From positions 1,054,001 through 1,118,000 of the forward strand of contig JAGVRJ010000011.1 of assembly GCA_019059635.1 (NCBI GenBank): DNA of 64,000 nucleotides. Direction: 5' to 3'. Of this stretch, positions 40,087-51,728 are shown in pieces. This DNA is from Proales similis (taxonomy: Eukaryota; Rotifera; Eurotatoria; Ploima; Proalidae). The notes below the pieces were generated by a model. The model saw only the letters and a program-made list of their open reading frames with translations. It made no database searches and was not told the origin of the DNA. Made by a program: the position numbers and the translations under genes. Every line of letters begins with the position of its first letter. Position 1 is the first letter of the stretch.

Positions 40087-40204
40087 CTGGCGAAAGTTGA
40101 AGATTGAGATGAGAAACGAGAAAGTGGAGCGCTTGTTCTGGCCTCAACACCAGACAGCAAGAAAGTGATTGGGGGGGCTGACTTAAGGCATTTGTTCAGA
40201 TTTG

Positions 40205-40210
40205 TTTATT
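40205..40210 (-). terminator. Poly(A) signal AATAAA of SPT4
   Basis: TTTATT on the plus strand, about 75 bp past the SPT4 stop and 120 bp before the TMUB start. Confidence 0.55.
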
Positions 40211-40284
40211 TACAAGTAACGAGTCACCAGTTGAGTTTCGAGGGGAATGTTGAGCAAACGGCCATTTAAAGGACGTTTATGAGA

Positions 40285-40704
40285 TCAGCTCTTTTGACTG
40301 ACGTCTCGATTCTTGAACTCGATATTCTTGTCGATGAGCATTCGTTTGATGGGCTCGGGCAGCTCGCCCGACACAGAGATGGCGTACATGCCACGCACGT
40401 TGCCCTGGAGATGCTGCCATTTAGCGACCCATGAGTCGGCCGGGTCCATTAGAGCAATCAGGCCGTCGAAGTTGGCGCTGGTGCACTCAAACACTCGGTC
40501 GCGGTTTCCTTTGAGATGAAGAAACGCGTCGCAGTTTTCACAGCCCTCGTCGTCGAACTGATCGAGCGTCTTGGTGAACAAACGCAAACTGACTCGTCAG
40601 TGGTCGTGGCTTCAGAGATCTCGATCGCAAACAATTACCTTGATCAGGCAGCACACTTTGCACGCTCTGAGGTCCCTGAGAGTGGACGGCACTGTTGCGG
40701 ACAT
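40285..40704 (-). CDS. SUPT4H1: Transcription elongation factor SPT4
   Basis: Two exons on the minus strand (40704-40639, 40569-40285) give 116 aa (human SUPT4H1 117). The Cys4 zinc site is complete: RACKVCC in exon 1 and CENCDAFL in exon 2. It is followed by the family core CTSANFDGLIALMDPADSWVAKW and the beta strand RGMYAISVSGELP. SPT4 pairs with SPT5 to form DSIF, which governs promoter-proximal pausing and processivity of RNA polymerase II. The 69-bp intron splits the zinc finger as a phase-0 intron. Another elongation factor gene (IWS1) lies 21 kb away, without any sign of linkage by function. Confidence 0.96.
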
Positions 40705-41073
40705 TTTCGATTATCGGCTCGTCTCTCGACTTTTACGCAGCAAATTCAATTCGCTCGCCTCCTTTCTTTATCCATTTTTCAGCTCCCTTGCTCTGGCCTT
40801 TGCGAACAAATTATGCGGCCAAAAGCTCGAATAATCAAGCACAAATGCACACTTTGCTCTGGATGCCTTCAAACATTTCTCTTCCTCAAGGCCCGAGATC
40901 AGAGTTGGAGAATTCCCTAAAAAAGAGGCTCTAGTAACCCTCAATGTTGTCTGCTTGCTTTTTTTTATTTTACAAATGCCAAGTAGAAATTGGATAAAAA
41001 CTTGTTTGAGACAACGGAATATTTTCAAGGCAGAAACAGTGCTGACATGGATTTTTCACTCTTTATCGATCAT
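40705..41073. other. SPT4 promoter and 3' flank of the first DEG/ENaC gene
   Basis: About 370 bp. A minus-strand AATAAA at 40964-40969 lies 105 bp past the stop of the channel gene. No coding frame of its own. Confidence 0.5.
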
Positions 41074-42568
41074 TCACTCTTGAGAAGAAGGATGAGATTT
41101 TTCCCTCTGAAAGTAAACTCTGGCCAAATTCAAGGCAAAAAAGATGAGCTCACAAATGCTGAGTACACTGGCGCCCAGCAAGAGGCCCATACTGCCGCCG
41201 ATTGTGGAGAGCATTTGCACCACGGTCATTGCTTCCACCTCTTCGGTATGGAAATGCCCAAACGAAGTGAAGAATATATTCGCCTTTGAGTAGAACTCGC
41301 GCAGATTAGAGGCGTTCACTCCATCCTCCAAGTGTCTGGTCCTCATTTTCGCATTATTTAATATCAGGCTACTGCGTATGCCGGAGAAGAACGTGCGCTG
41401 GGTGTTGAGGGTCTTAATTTGCATCCGCTCGCATTCCAGTGGACATTGCGGTAAGCATTGTGTTTTAATAAAGTCTGGCTGGCTGTATTCGAAATAGACG
41501 TCGAAAAAGCAATCAAATCGCTTGCGATCGGGGTACCATTGAGGAGCATTTAAGTAATTGGGATAGTAATAGTCGAACGTGTTGCACTTTTTCAAAGCGT
41601 GCTGCTGGTAGCAAATCAAAAGACACTCAGACTGCGCATAGCTGGCCGGACGGTTCACTGCTTTTCCATAAAGCGTCTGCTCTATCTTTTCGTCTCCTTC
41701 CGACAATATTTCGCACTCACTGTAGGGCTTGGCAATCTGCTTTATCGTTGAGTACTCGACGTTTATGTTGGCTTCTAGGCCGGCCGTTAGCCAATTGTAC
41801 TCGGCAGAAAAGCGCTGCGCCGATTGATTGAATATTCGCACGAACACGCCCGTATGGCGTGAAATAGAGATCGCTCTCGGATCTCCGCCGTTGTAAATCA
41901 AAATAGACAGTCCTGTAGCCTGATCGGGCAATGAGATAAAGCGAGTCTGATTGAATACCCAGCAAGGGCCCCAGTAGCTTAAAAACGATTGAAAATTATA
42001 AGCTTCTATTTTGCGTCTGGCAATCGAACACTTACGGATCCCATTTTTGTTGAAAGATAGAAAGATTCAAATCGGCATAATCCCATTGAGCTTCGACCAG
42101 AAACTGCTCGAATGGCAGCTTTACTTGCTGCCTGATATTGTAGTCCTGGGTGAGTAGATAGCTTCGAAAATATGAGTCGATTAAGGCAAGATCTTTAGAA
42201 GTTAAGTTTTCTTTTATTGCATCCAAGTCGCCCAGGCCGTTGGCAAGACTTATATTTTTCATGAGCTCGTAACCGAATGCTGTCGAAATCGAGTTGGCCG
42301 AGCAGATTTCAACGGCGAAGAAGGGAGCAGGCATCTCTTGAATGAAGAGTGTCTTACTGTTCACTTGGAAGCGAAAGTACTCAACTATCGTGGTTATAAT
42401 CATGAACGCAAGCATGCCAGAGGCGAGCAGAAGAAATATCAGCCAGAGAATGATTACAACGGTGCTTTGGGCCTCGGCAATGTGGCCCAGACCGTGAACC
42501 GTACTTGTTGACAGGCTCTTGGAAGCCTGTTGTCGAAGCCTCGACAGTTTAGCTTCTGATCGATCCAT
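41074..42568 (-). CDS. DEG/ENaC cation channel subunit, array member 1
   Basis: Two exons on the minus strand (42568-42036, 41977-41074) give 478 aa. The short cytosolic N-terminus carries the gating motif STVHGLGHI. TM1 follows, then MPAPFFAVEIC (family post-TM1 MPAxFPxVxxC). A Cys-rich extracellular domain starts at YWGPCWVFN. Near the end come IGGSMGLLLGASVLSICEL with the G-A-S selectivity filter, and TM2. The family forms trimeric, amiloride-sensitive Na+ channels gated by acid, peptides, mechanical force or small molecules; the stimulus cannot be inferred. In the Cys motif YAQSECLLICYQ...KCNTF the final CxC is reduced to CNT, unlike members 3 and 5-8. The intron sits at the phase and site common to the whole array. 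This is the most divergent member. Confidence 0.93.
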
Positions 42569-42888
42569 TTCAGATTAATTGCAAGCGATTTCAAATTGGA
42601 CCTAAAAATCATGAAATTCTCAGGTAAAACCAAAGGCATGCTTTTTGCCGAATTCGAAACCAAAACCAGACCGGAAACAGACTTTTATTAGTCGGCTCGC
42701 TTTCATCAGTTTTCATGAAACCGCCTTTTTTTCAATCGATTTCGCACTCCTTTTCAAAATCGATAAAGCAAAAAGCCGGTCTATTTAATCAGGAAATCAT
42801 GTTTATCGGTTTGCAGAAAATAGTTTCAAAGTTGGTTGACGCTTTAAATCATTCAAAAGCAATTCAAAAAGAAATAAACTGCTCGGCT

Positions 42889-44409
42889 TCACTGGGGAGT
42901 GAGCTTGTTTGTCTTGGAGTCGGATCGCAAGACTTTTCTGCCAATTGTGAATATAGCGGCCAATACCTCCACAGAGCTGAGAACACTGGCGCCAAGCAAG
43001 AGGCCCATGCTGCCGCCGATGTTGGCCAGCATCGAGATGGGGCTCATGGCCGGCGTCTCTTGGCGCAGCTCGTACTCCAACGAGTTGTAGTAAACGTTCA
43101 CTTTGATGAAGTTCTCATGCACGTTGGACGCGTTGACGCCGTCTTGTGCGTATCGCTGCTGCATCGACGGCTCGTTGATCAAAGAGCTGATCTCTGCGTC
43201 TGAGGAAAGCAGGCCGAACCACGTGTCGGTTGTCAATTTCATCTGGCTACATTCAAGCGGACATCGGGGCAAGCATTTCTGGCCGATGAAACCGGGCGAG
43301 GTGAATTTGCTAAACGCGTACAGAGAACAATTTTCAGTTTCACTATTTAGCTCTTTGTAGTCAACGCCGAAATAATTCGGATAGTAAATGTCAAACATTT
43401 GGCATTCGCTGGCCATTAGCTCCTGATAGCAGACAGCCAAGCATTCCTGTTGATTGTAGGCGTACATTGGTGTCTTTGAATACGCGAACAATGTGTTCTG
43501 GACAGCTTCGCGGCTGTTCGGATCGATTTCGCAGCTGCTGTATGGTTTGGCCAGATTGGTTGAGAACGAGCGCTTCAACGTGACAAGCACTCTCATTGCG
43601 GGCGACAATGGAATGTACTGAGAGAAGTAAGGCGACCAAGTCTCATTCATTACAAACAGGAAGGCGCCGCGTTCTAAAACCAGCCGTCTCAGGTCCGAGT
43701 ACATGCCTGTGTACATGTAAAACGACAGACCGTAGTAAGCTTCAACCAAAGGCACCGATATTGACTTGTTCCACAGATGGCACAGTCCGAAGAACCTTTA
43801 AAAAGAGGTCAGAACAAGGACGATTGCTACAACTCGCCATATATTGGACACTTACTGATGATAGATTTTGACAAATTCACTCTCGACTGGTCTTTGTATT
43901 CCGAACGTAATCTTGTGGAACGTCTCATTGAAATTTAATGAAAACTCGTCGAGCAGCTTCGATTCCGAATTTAATATCCAATTTCGCATGTTGTAGTTTA
44001 TGTAGCTTAATTCATCAAACGTCAGATTTCCGTCTTGTAGCCGCGCGGACAATGTGGAGTCGTTCACCCGATTCATAAAAGCATGATAGCCAGCCGAGTT
44101 TGAGATCGGCGACTTGGGGCATATCATCACCATCGGGAATTTGGCCGGCATCTCGCTGATTGTCAAGGTGTTGCTAGTCACTTGGTAGCTGAGGAAGCTG
44201 TTGACTGTGTCGACAATCATGTAGGCTAGGGCGCCGCCTGCACACAGAGTGCAGATCGTCCAAAGGGCGGCCACTAGTCGACTCTTGGCTGTGGCAATAT
44301 GAGCCAGGCCGTGAACTGTGCTTGACGACAAGCTCTCGATCAATTGCTCTTTCAGCTCGTCGAGTCTTGTTCGCTTCTTCTCTTGCATTACTTTGCCAAA
44401 GTCAAACAA
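42889..44409 (-). CDS. DEG/ENaC cation channel subunit, array member 2
   Basis: Two exons on the minus strand (44409-43856, 43795-42889) give 486 aa. Motifs in order are STVHGLAHI before TM1, MPAKFPMVMIC, FFGLCHLWN at the start of exon 2, YNQQECLAVCYQ...ECQMF (no terminal CxC), CLPRCPLEC, and ANIGGSMGLLLGASVLSSVE leading into TM2 with the G-A-S filter. Asn-X-Ser/Thr sites in the ectodomain suggest glycosylation. DNA from 42974 to 43164, covering the pre-TM2 region and filter, is nearly identical to member 4 although the rest of the two genes is clearly diverged. Intergenic distances to its neighbours are only 275-320 bp. Expected to be a plasma-membrane sodium or cation channel subunit. Confidence 0.94.
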
Positions 44410-44684
44410 GCCCTCAGTCGAAGTAGAATTAGCGCCTAAAATTAGCTCTAATTGCGATTGGTTAGAATTAGGTGATAATCAGCGACAATTTCGGAATGTA
44501 GCCTCAAGGTTTTATTTGACACGATCTTGCGTGCTATTGACTCAATTTTTTTCTCAATTAAAAGCTTTTTTTTTGCCTTTTTATTGAAAAATGCTCATTT
44601 TGGATATCAAAGTTTATATATTGAACCTTCATTAGCATGAAATGAGCGATCAGGTGCAGAAAATTGGCCAAGTGGGAGCCAAGT

Positions 44685-46197
44685 TCACTTTGTTTCTTGA
44701 CTTTTCTCCTTGCCAGCGGAAGGAGAGCGAAAGCTGTCGGCGACTAGACGTTTTCTGTTTATGCAGTCGATTATGATCTGGAGGAGGAAGGCGAAAATCT
44801 CCATGAAGCTGAGAAAACTGGCGCCGATCAGCAGGCCCAGATTGCCTCCGATGCTTGAGAACAGCTGAGAGATGTCCATGGCCGGCGACTCTTCTGTGAA
44901 CTCATATTCCACCGAGTTGTAGTAAAGACTGACCTTCAAAAAGTTCTCTCTCAAGTTGGACGCATCCACTCCGTCTTCTTTGTATCGGTTTTGCATCTTG
45001 GTAAGATTGAGTAGATCGTTCGCTTGGACCGCGTGTGGATATTCGCTCAAGGAAATGCTCGTTTTGAAAAATTGTCTGCGACATTCCTTCGGACATTGAC
45101 ATTCTCGGAGCATAAATCCACCGAGTGCGAATTCTGCGCCCGCCTTTTCCCTGCATCGCTTGTTTTTCTCGTTCAAATCACAAAACTCCTGGTCAAAATA
45201 ATTGGGCGCGTATTTGTCCATGCAGCCACAATTTTTCTTCAAGTGGTTTTGATAGCAAATGAAATAGCAATCGCTCTGGCTGTATGAATAGTTGGCCTCG
45301 ATCATGCTGAATAGATTGCTCTTGGCCAAAGCGTCTTCCCGATCTTGTATCTCACAGTCGCTGTAGGGCTTGGGCATCTGCTGTATCACACTTCTATCGA
45401 TGGCAATGTCTGCCTGACTTCCCGATCCAAGACTCAAGTAGTTCTGTGAGATCGGCGTACTCGTCTCGTTTGTTACCAGCAGCAGGGCTCCCTTTTGTTC
45501 GGTGATCACCGTCAAATTGCGATTGTAGCCGGTATAAAGAACAAACTCGGCGGCAAGTTCCTTGATTGGCAATACAGACACGAAATTTGGAGCCCAGAAA
45601 CGGTAGCAGCTGCCATACCACCTAGCCAAAGCGATTAAGTGACTTGCAAGCGAGAAGAGACACAACTAAGACAACTCACGGGTGAAAAAACCATTGAAGG
45701 TCACCAGGGCCACAAGCAAAACCACTAACCGAGCAAGAAACAATGAAGCTGTTCAAAGGACTCGAGTAGTTTTGAACAAACGCAGAATCGTGCCGTTGGA
45801 TTTGCAAATGATTCCAGGCCAACACCTTGAGCTGCTCTCGTTGGCTCACATTCATATTAGACAAATCGGTGATGTTCATCTCGGCTGCCAACTGCTCCAC
45901 AAGATCATAGGCCTGCGCGGTGGTAAATAGATTTTTATTGCAAAATACAATGGCCGGAAACTTGGCGGGCATGTCGTTTATGAGCAACGTGTTGCTCACA
46001 ACCTTGTAGTTAAAGAAGCTGATTATTGTCATTGTGGTCAACAAGATCACCAGAGCACCGGACGAAACAATCAGCAGTAGCCAGTAGACACAAATCACCT
46101 TGTTCTGCGCATTGGCCACATGGCTCAGGCCATGCACTGTGCTCGACGATATGCTCAGCAGTGCCTGTTTTTTCACCTGTTGCATGGCACGGCTCAA
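44685..46197 (-). CDS. DEG/ENaC cation channel subunit, array member 3
   Basis: Two exons on the minus strand (46197-45680, 45621-44685) give 484 aa. STVHGLSHV precedes TM1; MPAKFPAIVFC and WYGSCYRF follow. The amiloride-sensitive-channel Cys signature is complete here (YSQSDCYFICYQNHLKKNCGC). CQCPKECRR and SSIGGNLGLLIGASFLSFME with TM2 close the protein. It groups by motif with members 5-8 (CGC present) although it lies between members 2 and 4, which lack CxC, so gene order does not follow subtype. The pre-TM2 segment (AMDISQLFSSIGGNLG) is distinct from all the others, so it has not shared in the apparent conversions. The stop is followed by a minus-strand AATAAA about 100 bp away (near 44580). 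Confidence 0.94.
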
Positions 46198-46492
46198 GTC
46201 GCGATAAAAAAAAGAAATAATTCACCGATAAATCGAACGCCTCTTGATTAATTTTCGCCTTTTACGATTTCTCAGCGCGATTAATATGCTCTCAATCAAT
46301 CAAGGCAGCACAATCAAAAGCGCACATTTCAGTTTTGTTTCCTTGATCGATCTTGCAAATCGACAAAAGTCGCCATTTAGATTTTTATTTCACAATCTAA
46401 CGCAATCAAATTTGAACGAGCAAAGTAATCAGGTTGCGTTTCTCAAGCAGATCCGGCCCGACTTTTGCTTCTTCCTCTTGTTTCAAATGGCG

Positions 46493-47996
46493 TCACTTGC
46501 TGTCACTGGATACGCTTGGTGTTTGACGTGGCCTTAATAAATCAACTGCAACATTGACGATGAACATGAATATTTCGAGCGAGCTGAGAACACTGGCGCC
46601 AAGCAAGAGGCCCATGCTGCCGCCGATGTTGGCCAGCATCGAGATGGGGCTCATGGCCGGCGTCTCTCGGCGCAGCTCGTACTCCAACGAGTTGTAGTAA
46701 ACGTTCACTTTGATGAAGTTCTCGTGCACGTTTGACGCGTTGACGCCGTCTTGTGCGTATCGCTGCTGCATGTGTTCAAGGTTAAGAAGAGCCTGTGCGA
46801 CGGCAGCTGAAGGGAAATCGCTCAATGTTACACTGGTTACAAGTCGATTACGATTACATAAAGCCGGACACATTGGCAAGCACTCGTCTTTGATAAAGTT
46901 CAACGAGTCGATGTTTTCATCAGATTGCACCACGCAGTCGAGCAGAGTTTGATTTCCCAACGGTGACGTTGGCAGTTGGAAATAGTTGGGAAAAATGCTG
47001 GTGAACGTGTTGCATTTACGTCTGATAAAGTCTTGGTAGCAGATGGCGAAACACTCTTGCTGATTATACGCAAACTTTCTCCCTTTGACTTGAGCGTGAA
47101 AAGTCCTGTCCAGTTTCGGGTCCGAGTTGGATTTGATTTCGCACGCACTAAACGGTTGGGGCAGTTGTTTAATAAAAGTTCTCTTCACTTCGACATTTGT
47201 CTCAAATCCGTTGGGCAATAGGATTTCGCTCACGAAATAGGGCGAGTCTGTTCGATTTAACACGAACAGAGCAGCGCCTCGCGCCAAGTTGTACTTTTCT
47301 AAATCTTTGTGCGCGCCTGTGTAAAATATAAAATTAAGGCCGTTCAGCTTTGACGTCTGCGAAAAGGTCTCTGTCCTGTTGAACAGCAGACAGTTTCCGT
47401 AATAGCTTTCAACAACAAACAACACAAACTGAGTCAGCAACAGTTCATTCGAGAGCAATAGCGGCCATCAGTACTTACTGGTGGAAAAACGGCTCAAAGA
47501 TCTCGTGAGTTTTACGCTCCCAATTGAGATTGAGATGATGCAACAGCTGTTCGGGTGAATGCGACACGCTCTGGCGGACATCGTCACTCGCTTCGGCCAA
47601 AAACGATCGCAGCTCAGCGTTGATAAGCTCCAATTCGCTCAGTTTGAATGGTTTGCTTTTACTTGACGCATTTGTCAGATTTTCGGCGATTGCCAAGCCA
47701 GCAGCGGTGGACAGCAAATGCCTGGGACAAATCATAATCATCGGGAACGGGGTAGGAAGTTCATAAATTATAAACGTCTGCGTTGTTACGCGGTAATCCA
47801 GATAGACACGACAAGTGTCTATAATCATAAAAGCCAGCAAAGCGCTCGAGACTAACAGACAGCCAGTCCAGCAAGTGCTCACGAGTCGACTCTGAGCGTT
47901 GACTACATGAGCCAGGCCGTGAACAGTGCTGTTGGCCATCCATTTCAACAGACGACTTTTAACCGGTTCGTGAAAGATTTTTTTTGTTTTACTCAT
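46493..47996 (-). CDS. DEG/ENaC cation channel subunit, array member 4
   Basis: Two exons on the minus strand (47996-47479, 47405-46493) give 476 aa. Motifs are STVHGLAHV, LPTPFPMIMIC, YYGNCLLFN, YNQQECFAICYQ...KCNTF (no CxC), CLPMCPALC and ANIGGSMGLLLGASVLSSLE with the G-A-S filter. Basic N-terminus (SKTKKIFHEPVKSRLLKW). It belongs with members 1 and 2 by its Cys pattern. The stretch 46581-46771 is almost identical in DNA to member 2. A minus-strand AATAAA at 46384 lies 105 bp beyond the stop. Expected plasma-membrane cation channel subunit. Confidence 0.94.
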
Positions 47997-48273
47997 TTTA
48001 TGGCCTCAAAGGACGCAAGAGCTCGTCATTTAAGTAACCTAATCGGGCGTTTAAATCTGCTTGAACGTAATTCGAACCTAAAACATCGAACGTGCCGAGT
48101 TAAATTTAAAATGAGACAAATGGCTCCTTTTTTATCGCTATTTGTCGGCTTTTAATTATTGCTAATTGAGGCTTAAAATTTGTTTTTAATTATTGATCAT
48201 TGCTTCTAATTTACTTGAACACGTCAGGGAAAAGAGAATAGACAACATTGATTAGAATGCCAACAGTTCAGGG

Positions 48274-49802
48274 TCATGCTTGGATCTTTGATCGCAAACG
48301 AAAAGCCTTGAAGAGTTTGAGGAAGAAGGCGATCAGCTCGACCATGCTGAGCACACTGGCGCCGATCAGCAGGCCCATTCCTCCGCCGATATTGGAGAGC
48401 ATCGAGACTGGGGTCATGGCCGGCGACTCGATCGTGGTCTCGATGTCCAAGGTCGAATAGAAAATGTTCACCTTGAGATAGTTGTCGGCCAGATTGGTCT
48501 CATTCACTCCGTCTTGAAGGTGGCGAGTGGCCATCTTGGATCTGTTTATAAGCGACTCAGACTCGGTCTGCGGTGGATACTTTTTGAAAGAGAGATTCGA
48601 CGAAAATCTTGGTTTCTTGCATTCAAGAGGGCATCTCGGAACGCAGTTCTCTCCAACAAACACCGGGCTCACAAAGTCAGATATAAACTTTGAATAGCAA
48701 ATCTCCTTGGTAATGTTCACCTTGCAAATGTCTAAATCCCAGCTACTGGGAGCGCGCAAATCAATGCACCCACATCTGTCTTTCAGCAGCCTCTGATAGC
48801 AAGCGTACAAGCAATCCTTCTGGCTATAGACGAAATCAGGATTCGTTTCTGCCAGGAACGAGTCGTTCAGGCGCGGATCTGACGCCGACTCTATCTCACA
48901 GCTGCTGTACGGCTTGGGAATCTGTTGCACAACACTGCGCTCAACTGCAATGTCGATCTCGGTTCCCGGCAAGAGACTTAGATAATTGTCAGAATAGATG
49001 GACGACGTCTCGTTATTAATGAGAATTGCAGCTCCACTTGATTTCAAAAAGCGTTTTAGTCGCTGATTAGAGCCCGTATATAAAGTCAGCTCAAGTGGAA
49101 TTGATTGAACTGGAATGGCTGTTTTGAGAACGTTCCTCAGTCTGTAGCAGCTGCCGTAATACCTAAAAGACAAAGTCAAACAACGAAAGACAAAAGAGGC
49201 CAAGGGATCGTTTCGACCTACTGGTTGAAAACCCATTCGAAGTGGCTCTCGTTGAAGCTATATGGTCCATATTGACAATCAAAGATAAACTCGTCGAAAG
49301 GACTAGAAAACGACCGGATCAGGGTCTGATTGTGCCTGTTTCTGTACAGAAAGTTCCAGAGGAAATGGAAAGCCGAGAATTTGTCCACGTGGGACAAGTT
49401 GGCCTCGATGAACTGGGCGGCAGCCTCTGTGTTGAACAAATTCTGGTTGCAGACGGTCACCGACGGAAACCTGGCGGGCATGTCGCCGACCAGCGAAGTC
49501 TGCGTGTTGACCTTGTAGCTGAGGAAGTCGATCAAGGTCTGCCGAGTCATGTAGACGAGCACGACAATTGCGGCGCCCAGGGACAGAAGCCACATGACCG
49601 AGACCAGGCGGCTGGAGGCTGTGGCAATATGCGCCAGGCCGTGGACGGTGCTGGATGCAAGGCTCGCCTTGGCCTCTTGTCTGATGAGCGCCAAGGCCAA
49701 GCCCTTCTCGGCCGGCTTCGGCTCGCCGGGCCTTCCTCTGCTCTCGCTCATTCTGGCTTCAGACTTGCTCTCGTCTATTACTTCTCGTTGCTTGTCTGAC
49801 AT
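48274..49802 (-). CDS. DEG/ENaC cation channel subunit, array member 5
   Basis: Two exons on the minus strand (49802-49222, 49162-48274) give 489 aa. The N-terminal cytosolic region is longer than in neighbours (acidic and Pro-rich) and leads into STVHGLAHI and TM1. MPARFPSVTVC, YYGSCYRLRN, YSQKDCLYACYQ...RCGC, CVPRCPLEC and SNIGGGMGLLIGASVLSMVE follow. A 92-bp block at the pore (48329-48420) is identical to member 6 (50265-50356), more than expected from the divergence on either side. It is the oldest-looking relative of the members 6-8 group. Confidence 0.94.
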
Positions 49803-50194
49803 TTGGCTTCAAATATCAAATTTCACAGCATTTTACATGAAATCAGAAAATGTTCCTTCTTTATTGGATTGCACATCGAGGCATGTTTATCAAGAGTTTG
49901 ATGAACGTCAGACATGGTCAAACAAAGAATTTTTCCCTTAATATAGGTTTTTTAATGAAGCATTTATTGGAACAGAGCTAACAATTATTCAATATTTGGT
50001 TTCAGCGCACCCAATTTATCCCATCCGCCCTATGCACTCAACCTTTGAAGTCATCTGTTGACTGAATCGTGTCACTGGGGTAGATTTTTTTCAAATAAAT
50101 GTAGCGGAGAGACAAAGCGAAAATGAAAATTTCTTTCAACATGAAGGGTCTGGTAAAAAGAGGTCACGGAAATAAGTCAATGACTCAGCAATTT
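49803..50194. other. Spacer between channel members 5 and 6
   Basis: About 390 bp holding the promoter of member 5 and the 3' UTR of member 6. A minus-strand AATAAA is at 49963-49968. No coding frame. Confidence 0.5.
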
Positions 50195-51728
50195 TTAATT
50201 GCTGGCAGTTCGGATATCGATCGTTGATCTCGCGCGGAAAGCTTTGAAAACCTTAAGTCCAAAAGCGATCAGCTCGACCATGCTGAGCACACTGGCGCCG
50301 ATCAGCAGGCCCATTCCTCCGCCGATATTGGAGAGCATCGAGACTGGGGTCATGGCGGGCGACTCGATTGTCTGCTCGATGTCGAATGTTGAATAGTAAA
50401 TATTCACTTTGAGATAGTTGTCGGCCAGATTTGACTTGTTTACTCCATCGGATGTGTGTCGATTGGTCATGTTCAGATTTTCTAAAAGACCACGAGCAGT
50501 TCTTTCCGTGACGAATCTTTTTGACGATATGATGGGCGAAAAGAGCTGTTTCGTGCATTCCAGCGGGCATCTCGGAACGCAGTTTTCTCCGACAAAAGCC
50601 GGGCTCACAAATTCGTAAAAAAAATCGACATAACACTTCGCCTTAGAAGAATTGATTAAACAGAAATCCAAGTCCCAATGAGAGCTAGGTGCATATAAAT
50701 CAATGCAATCACATCGGTTCTTCAACAGCCTCTGATAGCAAGCGTAGAAACAGTCCTTTTGATTGTAGTCAAAATCAGGATTGGTTTCTGCCAGGAACGA
50801 GTCCTTCAATCTAGGATCCGATGACGACTCGATCTCACAGATGCTGTAAGGTCGTGGTAGTTGCTGCACAATGCTGCGTTTAATCGCAATGTCGATTTCG
50901 CTTCCCGGCAAGAGACTCAGGTAATTGTCTGAGTAAATAGATGCTGTCTCGTTGTTAATGAGAACGGCCGCTCCACTTGTTTTAGTGTAATTTCCAAGTC
51001 GAGTATTAATGCCCGTATAGATTTTAAGTTCGAGGGCTATTGTTTGAACAGGAGCTGCGGTCTCAAACACGTTTCTCAGCCTGTAGCAGCTGCCATAAAA
51101 CCTGAAACGAGAAACAATCGCGAATATCAGGTTGAAGAGTGGATGCTTTCGGCCACATTTAAAAAATAAATAATGCTACTCACTGGTTAAAGACCCATTC
51201 AAAGTTGCTTTCGTCACAGCCAATGAGCGCAAAATTACACTCAACGATCAGCTCGTTAAAAGGACTCGAGAACGATTGAACCAGAGTTTTGTTGTGCCGG
51301 TTTCTGTAAAGAAAGTTCCAAACATAATTATAGACACCTTCTTCGTCCACTCCGGACAAATATTTCTCTATGAAATCGGCGGCAGCCTTGGTGTTGAACG
51401 GATTCTGGCTGCAGATTGTGACAGAAGGCAGCTTGGCAGGCAGATCGACGACCAGCGAGGTCTGGCTGGTGACCTTGTAGCTGAAAAAGTCGATCAAAGT
51501 GAGCCGGGTCATGAACACGAGGACGCCAACCGAGGCACACAGGGCCACTATCCACATGAAGGAGACAAGGCGACTGGAGGCGCCCACAATGTGCGACAGG
51601 CCGTGAACCGTGCTCGACGAGAGACTAGCCACGGCTTGTTCCTTCAGCAGCTGGGCCGATGTTTTCTTCGGAGTTGGCTCTTGGATGCCATTCTTAACGA
51701 CTGCGACTTTCGCTTTTTTCAACCACAT
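50195..51728 (-). CDS. DEG/ENaC cation channel subunit, array member 6
   Basis: Two exons on the minus strand (51728-51184, 51101-50195) give 483 aa. The N-terminus MWLKKAKVAVV, STVHGLSHI, TM1 and the post-TM1 segment to about residue 112 are identical in protein and DNA to member 7. From there on the two diverge (DFIEKYLSGVDEEG against YFISTYLNGIEKDT). Exon 2 has FYGSCYRLRN, YNQKDCFYACYQ...RCDC, CVPRCPLEC and SNIGGGMGLLIGASVLSMVE. The abrupt change from perfect identity to divergence inside exon 1 marks the left edge of the 2,064-bp duplication. Its upstream sequence, and so its promoter, is identical to that of member 7. Confidence 0.94.

Noticed and set aside
49242-49799. 185-aa plus-strand frame opposite channel member 5
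   Set aside because: Lies wholly within exon 1 of the channel on the other strand and has no independent support.
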